From NCBI GenBank assembly GCA_041395525.1, contig JAWLAH010000003.1, positions 186,001 to 250,000 on the forward strand: a stretch of 64,000 bases of DNA, written 5' to 3'. Within the stretch, counting starts at the first letter, position 1. The number at the start of each line of letters is the position of its first letter. The notes beneath the pieces were generated by a model, which saw nothing but the letters and a program-made list of their open reading frames with translations, was not told the origin of the DNA and did no database searches. Shown here piece by piece: positions 35,649-44,594 of this stretch. This DNA comes from CADEED01 sp020442965. GTDB lineage: Bacteria > Pseudomonadota > Gammaproteobacteria > Steroidobacterales > Steroidobacteraceae. A program made the translations under genes and the position numbers.

Positions 35649-36466
35649 GCCGCGCGCGTCTCCGCGCGCACAGGTTGCAAGGCAAGCGCCAGCTCAAGCC
35701 GCGGCGCGGCCGCGTAGGTGAGCTCGCAAGCCTGGTTCGTCGCTAACGCTTCGAACAGTGGCAGGCAGCCTGCCATCGCATTGCCAGCGACGAGCGCCTC
35801 GTTGGTGGGTCTGCTGACGCTCAGGGTCGGCGACGCGCTCGGCCGCGTGCTCCAGGTCATCCGAGTGGTCGCTGCGCTCGAATAGTCCGGTGCTAACACG
35901 AGTGCCGCAGCCAGCAGGCTACCACTCTGCGCCATGGTACTGAGTGGGCCGCGCGCCGCGATGTCGTAGGCAACGTAGAGGATCGGTTCCTGTTGCACGA
36001 TCGCCTGGCTTGTCGCCTCCAACAGGCCAGCGGCGAACGTGTGGTGCCAGGCACTGACGGCCGTGTACGGCCGCAGGCACTTGCTGCCAATCGTCCAATA
36101 GCCAGCAGCAGCGTTGTGCACCGAGTTGTGAAACTTCGTAGGTGAAGTGAGCTGCGGTGCTTTTGCGAGCGTCTCGCACAGTGAATCCGTGACGGCCAGA
36201 TCACCGTGGGTCGATGCAAAGACGCTGCTGAGCCTGGCGGGATCCAGTTGCGCGTCCTGGCAAGCACTCGCGGCTACTTCGAGCGCGACTGCGACCGAAT
36301 CGGGTGCGCGACGACGCTCGGTCGGCGCCAGCAAGGTGGCTGCGGGACGGGTTGCCGCATCGGGATCTGGCGAGCGGTCGCCGCGCAGGATTGCGCGCGC
36401 CGCTTCCCAACCGGGGAGTTGCGGGGACCACAACGCGACGCCTGCAATGAATACGTGATGTTGCAT
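35645..36466 (-). CDS. Ketosynthase-like chain-length factor (ApeC-like)
   Basis: A 273-residue short ketosynthase-fold protein. PTKFHNSVHNAAAGYWTIGS shows the thiolase-like core but the active-site Cys of true ketosynthases is absent, so it is probably a non-catalytic partner (CLF) of the ketosynthase encoded just upstream. Only the N-terminal half-fold and part of the C-terminal one are present, which is normal for this subfamily. The gene lies 15 nt after the ketosynthase and overlaps the halogenase-like gene by 4 nt. Partner of the 393-residue KS in the polyene-extending complex; inferred. Confidence 0.8.
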   Translation of the reverse strand: MQHHVFIAGVALWSPQLPGWEAARAILRGDRSPDPDAATRPAATLLAPTERRRAPDSVAVALEVAASACQDAQLDPARLSSVFASTHGDLAVTDSLCETLAKAPQLTSPTKFHNSVHNAAAGYWTIGSKCLRPYTAVSAWHHTFAAGLLEATSQAIVQQEPILYVAYDIAARGPLSTMAQSGSLLAAALVLAPDYSSAATTRMTWSTRPSASPTLSVSRPTNEALVAGNAMAGCLPLFEALATNQACELTYAAAPRLELALALQPVRAETRAA

Positions 36467-36481
36467 GCGAGTCGCTGGCTC

Positions 36482-37663
36482 TCAGTGCGCGCTGCGCGCA
36501 CCAAAAGCCAGGACACAGTTGCTGCCGCCAAAGCCGAACGAGTGGCTCAGCGCGACCTGAACGGGGGCAGTCACATTTTCGAGGCGAATCTGCGGGCCGC
36601 ATGCCCGATCGAGCGCAACGGAATTGAGCGTACCCGGCAAAACACCGGCCTCGAGCGCTAACAACGTGATCACCGCTTCGAGGATTCCTGCGGCGCCCAG
36701 CGTATGGCCAGTCCAGCCCTTGGTAGAGCTGGCGCAAGTAGACTGCGGGAAAGTCCTCGCCACCACGCGTGCCTCGATCTCATCGTTCATCTGACTCGCA
36801 GTGCCGTGCAGATTGATGTAGTTCACCGCGCTGGGCGGCAGCGCGGCGCGCTCGAGCGCCGCATCAATCGCGAGCTGTGCACCGAGCCCATCGGGATGAG
36901 GCGACGACATATGGTGCGCATCGCTCGACTCGCCATAACCTAACAGCCACGGGCCATCACCGTCCTTCTCTAACAAGGCAAACCCGGCCGCTTCGCCGAT
37001 ATTGATGCCGCGTCGCGCGGGGTCGAACGGCCGGCACTTCTCGGGTGAAATCAATTCGAGCGCGTTGAAGCCGAACAACACGCTCCCGCAAAGCGAATCG
37101 ACGCCGCCCACGACGACTGCGTCCGCGATGCCGGCCGCGATGATTCGCGCCGCTTGGGCGAATACCTTGGCGCTGGAGGAACAGGCGGTCGCCACCGTCA
37201 GCGCATAGCCTGTTAGTCCGAGCGCATGTTGCAGAAAATCACCCAAAGAATGCGGTGTGTGAACGATCGGTCGCCGCAGATCGGCGGGAAATCGGCCGTC
37301 GTCATCGAGACGTGCATACGCTTCTTCGGTCGCGCCGATGCTGGAGGTCGAAGTGCCGACAATCAAGGCGACACGATCGGCGCCATAATGATCCCGCGCC
37401 GCGACCGCGCGCCGCAGGAATCCGTCGGCCTGCAATCCGAGCCAGGCAAGGCGATTGTTGCGGCAGTCCCAGTTTGCGAGCGTCGCCGGCAGCGAACATT
37501 CGTCGACGCCCGCAACGCGTCCGATCCAGGTCGCTAGTGGCGTCGGGCCAAAATCATTCGGCCGCAAGCCGCTTTGGCGCGTACGCAATGCGATCAGTAG
37601 CTCGTCGCGCCCGGCGCCGGCGGCACTGGTCGCCGTCCACGCGGTCACGGCGAGCGGCGTCAT
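36482..37663 (-). CDS. 3-oxoacyl-ACP synthase (ApeO-like ketosynthase)
   Basis: A 393-residue FabB/FabF-type condensing enzyme. The catalytic Cys161 is in TACSSSAK, the first His in LHGTAS and the second in STKGWTGHTLGAAG, with the C-terminal FGFGGSN glycine-rich block. It joins malonyl-ACP to the growing aryl-polyenoyl chain. The ATG at 37663 is followed by a normal N-terminus (VTAWTATSAAG). It lies 2 nt after the small periplasmic-protein gene and is followed by its presumed CLF partner. Confidence 0.9.
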   Translation of the reverse strand: MTPLAVTAWTATSAAGAGRDELLIALRTRQSGLRPNDFGPTPLATWIGRVAGVDECSLPATLANWDCRNNRLAWLGLQADGFLRRAVAARDHYGADRVALIVGTSTSSIGATEEAYARLDDDGRFPADLRRPIVHTPHSLGDFLQHALGLTGYALTVATACSSSAKVFAQAARIIAAGIADAVVVGGVDSLCGSVLFGFNALELISPEKCRPFDPARRGINIGEAAGFALLEKDGDGPWLLGYGESSDAHHMSSPHPDGLGAQLAIDAALERAALPPSAVNYINLHGTASQMNDEIEARVVARTFPQSTCASSTKGWTGHTLGAAGILEAVITLLALEAGVLPGTLNSVALDRACGPQIRLENVTAPVQVALSHSFGFGGSNCVLAFGARSAH

Positions 37664-37665
37664 CG

Positions 37666-38079
37666 CTATTTTTGCTTCTCGATGGCAATCAGTTGCAGGG
37701 CGCGGCTCACGTCGTTCACGGTGTTTTGCATCCAGGCGCCGTACTTCTTGTGAATCACGCGCGTCTGACCGTCTTTCGACAGGCCATAGTCGAGATTGGT
37801 GCTGTCGACGTACTTGAATGCGACGTGACTGGTGTCGTAGTCGATATGAATCCGGACCGTGTGCTTGCGGATGATCAAGGTGGCTTCTATGTCCTTGGGC
37901 GTTTCCTGATTGATGATCCAGCCGCGCTGTGTGAGGCCGGTGCGAATACCGCGGCTCACGTCCTTGCCATCGAGCCCGGAGGGCACGGCGACCGGTTGCG
38001 GATCGACCAGCGGTACCGCTGCTAACAAGGGCAGCGAGACAGCTGACAGGATCAGGGCGAGCAGCAGTTGACGGCGCAT
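37666..38079 (-). CDS. Small exported protein of the aryl-polyene cluster
   Basis: A 137-residue protein from the ATG at 38079, which has a GGAG Shine-Dalgarno just upstream (an in-frame ATG at 38091 has none). The N-terminus is a signal peptide (MRRQLLLALILSAVSLPLLA). The mature part is a small beta/alpha domain with VAVPSGLDG, TQRGWIIN and YDTSHVAFKYVDSTNLDY. Similar short proteins occur in other Proteobacteria, often as lipoproteins; no enzymatic motif is visible. The location between ACP and ketosynthase suggests a role in periplasmic handling of the product, but this is inference. Confidence 0.65.
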   Translation of the reverse strand: MRRQLLLALILSAVSLPLLAAVPLVDPQPVAVPSGLDGKDVSRGIRTGLTQRGWIINQETPKDIEATLIIRKHTVRIHIDYDTSHVAFKYVDSTNLDYGLSKDGQTRVIHKKYGAWMQNTVNDVSRALQLIAIEKQK

Positions 38080-38091
38080 GGGAATCTCCAT

Positions 38092-38367
38092 CTAGGGGTT
38101 GGTGCGGTGCGCATCGATATGTTCAGAGAGTGCGCGCAGCGAGGCGAAGATCTGCCGGTTGTTCTCGTCGTCCGAGCGCATCTGAAACCCGTAGCGCTTG
38201 GATATCTCGAGTGCCAGTTCCAAGGCGTCGATCGAATCGAGCCCCAGGCCTTCGCCGAACAACGGCTGTTGCGGATCGATATCAGCCGGTGTAACGGCTT
38301 CCAGGTTGAGAGCCTGTACGATCAGCTTCGCGAGCTCTTGCTCGGCCGGTGTCTGGGTGGCGGGCAT
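38092..38367 (-). CDS. Acyl carrier protein 1 of the aryl-polyene cluster
   Basis: A 91-residue ACP. The phosphopantetheine site is GLDSIDALEL with Ser45. The N-terminal extension (PATQTPAEQELAKLI) and acidic helix II fit ApeE/ApeF-like carriers. It is the first gene of the reverse run ACP - small exported protein - KS - CLF - halogenase. It diverges from halogenase-like protein 2 over 70 bp, which must contain both promoters. It is activated by the cluster's own PPTase or the housekeeping one. Confidence 0.9.
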   Translation of the reverse strand: MPATQTPAEQELAKLIVQALNLEAVTPADIDPQQPLFGEGLGLDSIDALELALEISKRYGFQMRSDDENNRQIFASLRALSEHIDAHRTNP

Positions 38368-38437
38368 GGCGTACTTTCAAAAACTCCGAGCACAATTCAA
38401 TCTCGTTATTATAGCGTCCCGGAATCATTGGACACGC

Positions 38438-39793
38438 ATGCAAACAGACGTGAACGCGGCCCCGGAGCAAGCGCTCCACGATGCTCGGACCGACAGGACT
38501 CCCCTGCAGTGCGACGTCTTGATCATTGGCGGCGGACCGGCAGGTTCGACTGCGGCGACACTGCTGGCGCGTCGTGGCTGGTCGGTTCGCTTGCTGGAGA
38601 AAGAGCGTCATCCCCGATTTCATATCGGTGAGTCGCTCCTGCCGATGAATTTGCGTATTTTCGAACGACTCGGCGTACGGGAGCAGATCGAAGCGATCGG
38701 CATCCGCAAGCCAGGCGCCGATTTTCCGGCGGACAACGAGCGTGGTTACAACGTGTTCAGCTTCGCGACCTCGCTGCGCCCCTGCGGAAATCACGCCTAT
38801 CAAGTCAGGCGCGAACATTTCGACGAGCTGTTGTTTCGCAACGCTGCAGCGGCGGGCGCTGCCACCGAAGAGAATGTCCTGGTGACCCAGGTATCCTGCG
38901 ATCACACGGGAGTGGTCGCCTCGGTGAGGCACGGTGACGGGAGCACGGACGAGGTGCGAGCGCGTTATGTCATCGACGCTAGTGGTCGCGACACACTGTT
39001 GGGTCGGCAGTGGCGACTCAAGCGACCGCACGCCTTGCACCGCAGCGCTGCGATGTTCGCGCACTTCACGGGCGTCGAGCGGCGGCCGGGCGAGCATGCC
39101 GGTAACATCAGCATCTATCGCTACGACGCCGGCTGGATCTGGGTCATCCCGCTACAGCACGGCATTACGAGCATCGGTGCCGTTTGCGACCCGGGCTATC
39201 TCAAGCGGCGCCACGGTAGTCAGCAGGATTTTCTCTGGCAAACCTTGCGCTCGATTCCACAGTTGGCAGCACGGCTCACCACTGCCAGCATGGCGACCGA
39301 GGTGCAGGCAACGGGCAACTATTCCTATTGCTGTGAGCGGCTCGCCGGTCCGCGTTGGTTGTTAGTCGGCGACGCGTATGCTTTCCTCGATCCAGTGTTC
39401 TCGAGCGGTGTATACATCGCCATGTACAGTGCGGAACGCGCGGCCGAGATTGTTGACACCAGCTTGCGCGCGCCGGCGCGCGAACGGCGCCTGCAGCGTG
39501 CCTACCAGCGCGACCTCGAGCGTGGGCTCGCCGTGTTCACGTGGTTCATTTTGCGCTTCAATACGCCGGCAATCCGTTATCTGTTCGCCAATCCGCGCAA
39601 TATGCTGCGGATGCAGGAAGCGGTCGTGTCGATACTCGCGGGCGACGTCTTCGAGGGTGGCGCGGTCATGCGCCGCGTGGCCGGGTTCAAGTTGTTATAC
39701 CTGGTGACATCCGCTTTCATGTGGCGTGAGGTGCGCCGCTATCGGCGACGCCTGCGAGATTCACGAGCACTGACAGCGGCGGATCTCGCATGA
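38438..39793 (+). CDS. Flavin-dependent halogenase-like protein 2
   Basis: A 451-residue FAD protein from the ATG at 38438. Features: IIGGGPAGSTAATLLARRG at the N-terminus, LLEKE, IGESLLPMN, DASGRDTLLG, and GWIWVIP, a WxWxIP motif. GDAYAFLDPVFSSGVYIAMYS is the C-terminal flavin block. This pattern matches the geranylgeranyl-reductase / tryptophan-halogenase superfamily. Its sequence differs strongly from halogenase-like protein 1, so the pair is not a recent duplication. It overlaps the chorismatase gene by 4 nt, a tight link to supply of the aromatic starter. A halogenated hydroxybenzoate starter is a plausible product, unproven. Confidence 0.78.
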   Translation: MQTDVNAAPEQALHDARTDRTPLQCDVLIIGGGPAGSTAATLLARRGWSVRLLEKERHPRFHIGESLLPMNLRIFERLGVREQIEAIGIRKPGADFPADNERGYNVFSFATSLRPCGNHAYQVRREHFDELLFRNAAAAGAATEENVLVTQVSCDHTGVVASVRHGDGSTDEVRARYVIDASGRDTLLGRQWRLKRPHALHRSAAMFAHFTGVERRPGEHAGNISIYRYDAGWIWVIPLQHGITSIGAVCDPGYLKRRHGSQQDFLWQTLRSIPQLAARLTTASMATEVQATGNYSYCCERLAGPRWLLVGDAYAFLDPVFSSGVYIAMYSAERAAEIVDTSLRAPARERRLQRAYQRDLERGLAVFTWFILRFNTPAIRYLFANPRNMLRMQEAVVSILAGDVFEGGAVMRRVAGFKLLYLVTSAFMWREVRRYRRRLRDSRALTAADLA

Positions 39794-40809
39794 CCAGTTC
39801 ACCGTATCGAGATACTGGTTCAGACAGCGCCATGCTGCCGAGTACCGCGGCGCCGCGGATCGAATATCGGAAGATCGAGCGGGGCACGGCATTGCCGGCG
39901 GACGTTCTTTGTGCCGTCACATTCGGAGCGCGCGCCGCAGTGATCGACGATCCACGTTCGGTGCGCGTCGGTCTCGCGCCACTCACTGGCGACGGCCTGG
40001 TGGAAATCTGGCACGCTTCTGGCGCCGTGCGACGCGGCTACGACGGGCTGGTTCGTTACACCTGCGACGACCATCATCTCGCGGGCGCCATCGAGATTGA
40101 CGAATCCCATCACGGGGGTATCGCGGCAGCGGCGCATGTTGCCTACGCCGCCATGGCGAGCTTTCAGGCTGCGGCGCGCTTTCCGCAGGTATTGCGAGTT
40201 TGGAACTACTTCGACGCGATCAATTCGGGGCCTGGCGACAGCGAGCGCTATCGGCAGTTCTGCGTTGGCAGGACCGCCGGGTTGGGAGATGCGCTGGCGA
40301 AGCCCTATCCCGCCGCCACGGCCATTGGCCGGCGCGACGGTGATCGCACCCTGCAAGTGTACTGGCTCGCCGGGCGCAATGCCGGGCGCGCGGTTGAGAA
40401 TCCGCGCCAGGTCAGCGCCTACCTCTACCCGCGCAGCTACAGTCCGAGTCCGCCGGTTTTCTCGCGTGCGATGTTGGTGTCTCCCGAGCTGTTGATGATC
40501 TCAGGTACTGCGAGCGTCGTCGGCCATTCCTCACATCACCTGGGCGACATACGTGCCCAGCTCGAAGAAACACTGCGCAATTTGCGTTCGGTCATTCAGC
40601 ACGCCGCGACCGTCGCGCCCCGGTTGCCGCGCGAATTGTCCGCTAACAGTCATCTCAAGGTCTATCTGCGTGACCCCGAAAAGCTCTCTCTGGTGCAGGA
40701 CATACTGCGGACTGAATTGCCAGCCGGCGTGCCTTACGTCGTGCTCGCCGCCGACGTCTGTCGAGCCAATCTGTTGATCGAGATCGATTGTCAGCACGGC
40801 CTCAGTTGA
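39790..40809 (+). CDS. Chorismatase making hydroxybenzoate (XanB2-like)
   Basis: A 339-residue member of the chorismatase family (FkbO/Hyg5/XanB2). Family blocks: VWNYFDAIN, RYRQFCVGR, GDRTLQVYWLAG, RQVSAYLYPRSY, and near the C-terminus TASVVGHSSHHLGDI. These enzymes split chorismate into pyruvate plus 3- or 4-hydroxybenzoate; XanB2 of Xanthomonas provides the xanthomonadin starter this way. Its presence explains why no ammonia-lyase is needed here. It overlaps halogenase-like gene 2 by 4 nt. It may also feed ubiquinone synthesis, as in Xanthomonas. The product isomer cannot be told from sequence alone. Confidence 0.88.
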   Translation: MTSSPYRDTGSDSAMLPSTAAPRIEYRKIERGTALPADVLCAVTFGARAAVIDDPRSVRVGLAPLTGDGLVEIWHASGAVRRGYDGLVRYTCDDHHLAGAIEIDESHHGGIAAAAHVAYAAMASFQAAARFPQVLRVWNYFDAINSGPGDSERYRQFCVGRTAGLGDALAKPYPAATAIGRRDGDRTLQVYWLAGRNAGRAVENPRQVSAYLYPRSYSPSPPVFSRAMLVSPELLMISGTASVVGHSSHHLGDIRAQLEETLRNLRSVIQHAATVAPRLPRELSANSHLKVYLRDPEKLSLVQDILRTELPAGVPYVVLAADVCRANLLIEIDCQHGLS

Positions 40810-40812
40810 TCG

Positions 40813-42165
40813 TCAGCGCTGCGTTCTGGCCGCTGCCTGCAGCGCATCGAGCACGGCGGCTCGCGGCAATTTGCCGACGGCATTGCGCGGTAACTGTTCC
40901 ACCAGATAGAGCGGTCGGGGCAGAAAGACCGGATCGATGCTCCGCGCGAGCGCCGTCAGGATCGCTTGCCTCGTGAGCGACGGTGCGACGATCAACGCTG
41001 CAACGCGACGTATTTGCGTCCGCTCATCGCCAGGTTGTACGACGACTGCATCTTCGACGCCTTCGATGGCGAGCAGACGATGGGTCAACTCACTCAGTGA
41101 GCCGCGCTTGCCGCCAATTTCGATCGAGTCGGCGCTGCGGCCGCGCAGCGTAAAACATCCGTCATCCTGTAGATCGATCAGGTCTTGCAAGTGTTGTGGG
41201 TGCTCGAGCCACGGCGCGTCGACCTCGGTCAGGTCTGCCGTGGGCGTCAGTGTCACGTTCGGATAGAGTCGCCAGGCACGCTCTCGCGCGGTTTGCCGCG
41301 CCGCGATCACCATCGTTTCCGTGGCGCCAAACATCTCGAGCAGCGGTGCGCCGAGGCGCTGTTCGAGCTGCTCCGCCAGCTTGTCCGCGAGCGGCGCAGT
41401 CGCCGATACAATCAGCGCCAACGAGGGCAGGGGCAAGTCTGACTCGAGCAATACGCGCAGATGAATCGGCGTGCTGACGAGCACACGTGGCTCCGGAACG
41501 GCAGCCAGCGCGGCGCCGATCTCGGCGGCAAACAGCGGCTTCGCGTGGTAAATCGCCATACCGGCTAACAGCGGCAGCATGACCGCCAGCTCCATGCCAT
41601 ACATGTGCTGGGACGGGACCGTGGCGACGATCGTCGGCGATCGACCGGGTCGTAAGGTGCTACATGCGGCGCGCATTGCGGCCGCGTTGGCGCGTGCGCT
41701 GTTGACGAACATGCGCCAGCGCTTGCGATGCGCCTGCGGAGCACCGGTGCTGCCCGACGTGAAGCCGATCGCCGCGCTGAAGTGCGGATCGATCGCGGTG
41801 AGACTGAAGCCTGCGGCGACAGTCGTGGAACCAGACAGGCCAGCCAGTGCTGCGCGAACCCGCGCGTCGTCGCAGCGATAACTGTCGTCATGCAGTGCTT
41901 CGACGTCGGCGATTGCCTGCACGGCTCGTGTAGCCGGCAGCAAGGTTGTCTGTGAGCGCATCAGTGCGGCGATGAATGCGAGCAGAAATGGCTCGCGTTC
42001 TTCGCACAGATTGATGATATGGCGCCGTGCCGGGAGGTGTGCCGCCAGTCGAGCGGCGCGCTCGAGGAGCACGCGTTCCGACACGGCACCGCTCGCGCTC
42101 CACAGCATGGTCCGCTCGGAATCAGTCGGCTGCGCTACCAATTCGGTGTTGCTCAGCTCGGTCAC
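40813..42165 (-). CDS. AMP-dependent aryl/acyl-ACP ligase
   Basis: A 450-residue adenylating enzyme of the ANL superfamily. The phosphate-binding loop GFTSGSTGAPQ and the C-terminal NAVGKLPR (catalytic Lys) are visible. An APPxS-type small N-terminal domain is short; aryl-polyene ligases (ApeH-like) are about this length. It probably activates hydroxybenzoate and loads it onto an ACP, starting the polyene. It is the last gene of a seven-gene reverse run, 18 nt after the FabF-like ketosynthase, and converges on the chorismatase gene 3 nt away. Confidence 0.88.
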   Translation of the reverse strand: MTELSNTELVAQPTDSERTMLWSASGAVSERVLLERAARLAAHLPARRHIINLCEEREPFLLAFIAALMRSQTTLLPATRAVQAIADVEALHDDSYRCDDARVRAALAGLSGSTTVAAGFSLTAIDPHFSAAIGFTSGSTGAPQAHRKRWRMFVNSARANAAAMRAACSTLRPGRSPTIVATVPSQHMYGMELAVMLPLLAGMAIYHAKPLFAAEIGAALAAVPEPRVLVSTPIHLRVLLESDLPLPSLALIVSATAPLADKLAEQLEQRLGAPLLEMFGATETMVIAARQTARERAWRLYPNVTLTPTADLTEVDAPWLEHPQHLQDLIDLQDDGCFTLRGRSADSIEIGGKRGSLSELTHRLLAIEGVEDAVVVQPGDERTQIRRVAALIVAPSLTRQAILTALARSIDPVFLPRPLYLVEQLPRNAVGKLPRAAVLDALQAAARTQR

Positions 42166-42183
42166 GCAGGGAGCCGGGCCGCG

Positions 42184-43413
42184 TCAGACCCAGCGTCGCA
42201 GCACGAGCGAGGTGTTGACCCCACCGAATGCGAAGTTGTTCGACATGACGTATTCGGTATCGATGACGCGCCCGTCGCCGGTCAGGTAGTCGAGCTCCCC
42301 GCAGCGTGCATCGATACGCTGCAGGTTGATCGTTGGGGCAAACCAATGCTGCGCCATCATCTCGATGCTGAACCAGGCTTCGAGCGCGCCACAGGCGCCG
42401 AGTGTGTGGCCGAGATAGCTCTTCTGGGAACTCATGGGAACCCGGTTACCGAACAACGAGGCCGTTGCGCGCGATTCCGCAATATCGCCGTGCTCCGTCG
42501 CCGTGCCATGACCGTTGACGTAGCCAATTGCCGCGGGTGGTATTTCCGCATCTTGCAGAGCGAGCCGCATCACTGTGCCCATTGTGCGCTCCTCCGGGCG
42601 GGTCACGTGTGCGCCATCACAGTTCGTGGCGAAGCCTACCAACTCCGCGCGGATCGTTGCGCCGCGAGCTTTCGCATGCTCCAGTTCTTCGAGCACGAGG
42701 ATTGCGCCGCCCTCGCCGACCACCAGGCCGTCGCGATCGGCGTCATAGGGCCGCGGCGTCGCACTCGGTTCTGTATTGCGTCGGCTGGTCGCAAACAACA
42801 TATCAAACGCCATGGCCTCGCTCGGACACAGCTCCTCTGCGCCGCCCGCCAGCATCAGAGTTTGTTTACCCTGCTTGATCGATTCGTAGGCATAGCCGAT
42901 TGCCTGACTCCCGGAGGTGCAGGCGCTCGAGGTCGGAATGATGCGCCCGGTCAGGCCGAAGAAAATGCTGATGTTGGCGGCCGTGGTGTGCGGCATCATG
43001 CGCACGTACGAATTGGCATTGAGCCCGGCAGCCGAGCCCGTCGATAGCATGTCGGCGAAATCCTTGATGTCAGGCGTGCTACCCACCGACGAGCCGCAGG
43101 CGACTCCCATGCGCCCGTCGCGGATCTGCGGCGACCCATCGAGGCCCGCTGACTCGAGCGCCAGCTCGGCGGCGCGGACCGCGAACTGCGAAACGCGCCC
43201 CATGCTGCGCAGTTGTTTACGTGTCCAGTGCCGAGGTGCCACGAAGTCGGTGACTGGTGCCGCTAGTTTGGTGTTGAGGTCCTGATAGCGCTCCCATTCG
43301 GGCATATAGCGAACGCTGGACACCTTGTCGTGCAGCGCACGATCGATCGACCGCCAATCGCTGCCCAGGGCAGAGATCCCGCCGACGCCGGTTACCACAA
43401 CGCGCGGCATCAT
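42184..43413 (-). CDS. FabF-type ketosynthase (ApeR-like)
   Basis: A 409-residue condensing enzyme. Active-site Cys165 is in SACTSGSQAIG, with histidines in NGHGTATEHGD and KSYLGHTLGACG, and the C-terminal NNFAFGGVNTS. The TSG after Cys and the RKQLRSMGR block match the ApeR group. It overlaps the ketoreductase gene by 4 nt. Together with the ApeO-like and ApeC-like proteins this makes three ketosynthase-fold proteins in the cluster, the usual aryl-polyene number. Confidence 0.9.
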   Translation of the reverse strand: MMPRVVVTGVGGISALGSDWRSIDRALHDKVSSVRYMPEWERYQDLNTKLAAPVTDFVAPRHWTRKQLRSMGRVSQFAVRAAELALESAGLDGSPQIRDGRMGVACGSSVGSTPDIKDFADMLSTGSAAGLNANSYVRMMPHTTAANISIFFGLTGRIIPTSSACTSGSQAIGYAYESIKQGKQTLMLAGGAEELCPSEAMAFDMLFATSRRNTEPSATPRPYDADRDGLVVGEGGAILVLEELEHAKARGATIRAELVGFATNCDGAHVTRPEERTMGTVMRLALQDAEIPPAAIGYVNGHGTATEHGDIAESRATASLFGNRVPMSSQKSYLGHTLGACGALEAWFSIEMMAQHWFAPTINLQRIDARCGELDYLTGDGRVIDTEYVMSNNFAFGGVNTSLVLRRWV

Positions 43414-44138
43414 GTGAGTCCGCCGTCGACGGCGATCACCTGACGCGTCACATAGGACGCGGCCGGCGACATCAGAAAACCAACGACTGCCGCGACTTCC
43501 TCGGGCTGCCCGACGCGCGCCATCGGGATGGCTGCAACGATCCTGTCGACCGGCACTCGTTCATCGATCATCGCGGTTTCGATCAGGCCGGGAGCTACAC
43601 AGTTCACGGTAATCTTACGCTTGGCGAGTTCCACGGCCAGCGCCTTGGTAGCGCCGATCACGCCGGCCTTCGCGGCGCTGTAATTCACCTGCCCGCGATT
43701 ACCAATCAGCCCCGAGACCGACGCGAGCGTCACGATGCGCCCGGCCGAACGCCGCCGTACCATCGGCATGACGATTGGCTGCAGCACGTTGTAGAACGCG
43801 TCGAGATTGGCGCGCATGACCGAGTCCCAGGCATCGCTGGTCATGCCTGGGAATGCACCGTCGCGCGTCAACCCGGCGTTGCAGACCACACCATAATAAG
43901 CGCCGTGGGTCTCGATGTCGGCCGCGAGCACAGCCGCACTGGCATCACGGTCGACTACATCGAACTGCAAGACACGAGCGCTGCCGCCCTGAGCCACGAT
44001 CGACGCGGCGACTGCCTGAGCGGCGGCGCGTTGCGCGCGGCAATGTACGATGACACTGTAGCCGTCGCGCGCGAGCCGCTCCGCGATCGCGCGGCCGATG
44101 CCGCGGCTCGAGCCGGTGACCAGTACGGTGCCGCTCAT
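43410..44138 (-). CDS. 3-oxoacyl-ACP reductase (ApeQ-like, FabG family)
   Basis: A 242-residue SDR ketoreductase. The NADPH loop is TGSSRGIG, the NAG motif is CNAGLTRDG, the catalytic Ser is in TLASVSG, and Tyr-x-x-x-Lys in NYSAAKAG. The C-terminus VIAVDGGLT is typical of FabG. It reduces 3-oxoacyl-ACP during each extension cycle. The ATG at 44138 is followed by SGTVLVTGSS; the longer frame upstream is non-coding over the thioesterase. Overlaps the genes on both sides by 4 nt. Confidence 0.93.
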   Translation of the reverse strand: MSGTVLVTGSSRGIGRAIAERLARDGYSVIVHCRAQRAAAQAVAASIVAQGGSARVLQFDVVDRDASAAVLAADIETHGAYYGVVCNAGLTRDGAFPGMTSDAWDSVMRANLDAFYNVLQPIVMPMVRRRSAGRIVTLASVSGLIGNRGQVNYSAAKAGVIGATKALAVELAKRKITVNCVAPGLIETAMIDERVPVDRIVAAIPMARVGQPEEVAAVVGFLMSPAASYVTRQVIAVDGGLT

Positions 44139-44590
44139 GGCGGGACACCGCGCATGATCGAGCCGTCGCGCAGCGCCGATTCGATACGGATGGTCAGGCA
44201 TTCCGGCAGGGTGAACTGCAATTGGTGCGTGTGCATGTCCACCGCAGCCTGTACGGTTTGCGCGCGCGCGACGCGTGCCTGATCGGCGGAATTCGTCACC
44301 AGGTAGTTGATAGCGAGACGACTGTCCCAATCGATGAGCGATGCGCGGACTGTTAGCCGATCACCGTATTTTGCGACACGCACGTATTTGACATGCGCTT
44401 CAACAACCGGCCAGCCGTAACCTGACGCGACCATGTCGGCGTATCCGTAGCCGAGGACCTGCATCAGGCGCCAGCGCGCATTCTCGAGGTATTTGAAATA
44501 ATGTCCGTGCCAGACGACCGTCGCCAGATCGACGTCGTGAAACGGAACCTCAACCTGGTAGTCACAATAGAGGGCACCCTGGCGACGCAT
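44135..44590 (-). CDS. Hotdog-fold acyl-CoA/ACP thioesterase (4HBT type)
   Basis: A 151-residue hotdog thioesterase from the ATG at 44590. The motif VPFHDVDLATVVWHGHYFKY with following YLENAR is typical of the YbgC/4HBT group, the Asp being the catalytic residue. In aryl-polyene clusters a thioesterase of this kind (ApeK) may release or proofread chains. The gene sits 4 nt after the glycosyltransferase stop and overlaps the ketoreductase by 4 nt. Confidence 0.85.
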   Translation of the reverse strand: MRRQGALYCDYQVEVPFHDVDLATVVWHGHYFKYLENARWRLMQVLGYGYADMVASGYGWPVVEAHVKYVRVAKYGDRLTVRASLIDWDSRLAINYLVTNSADQARVARAQTVQAAVDMHTHQLQFTLPECLTIRIESALRDGSIMRGVPP

Positions 44591-44594
44591 TGGC

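Noticed and set aside
42019..43047. Forward open frame of 342 codons opposite the AMP-ligase and FabF-like ketosynthase
   Set aside because: Antisense to strongly conserved active-site regions; low-complexity Arg/Ala-rich product without a domain.
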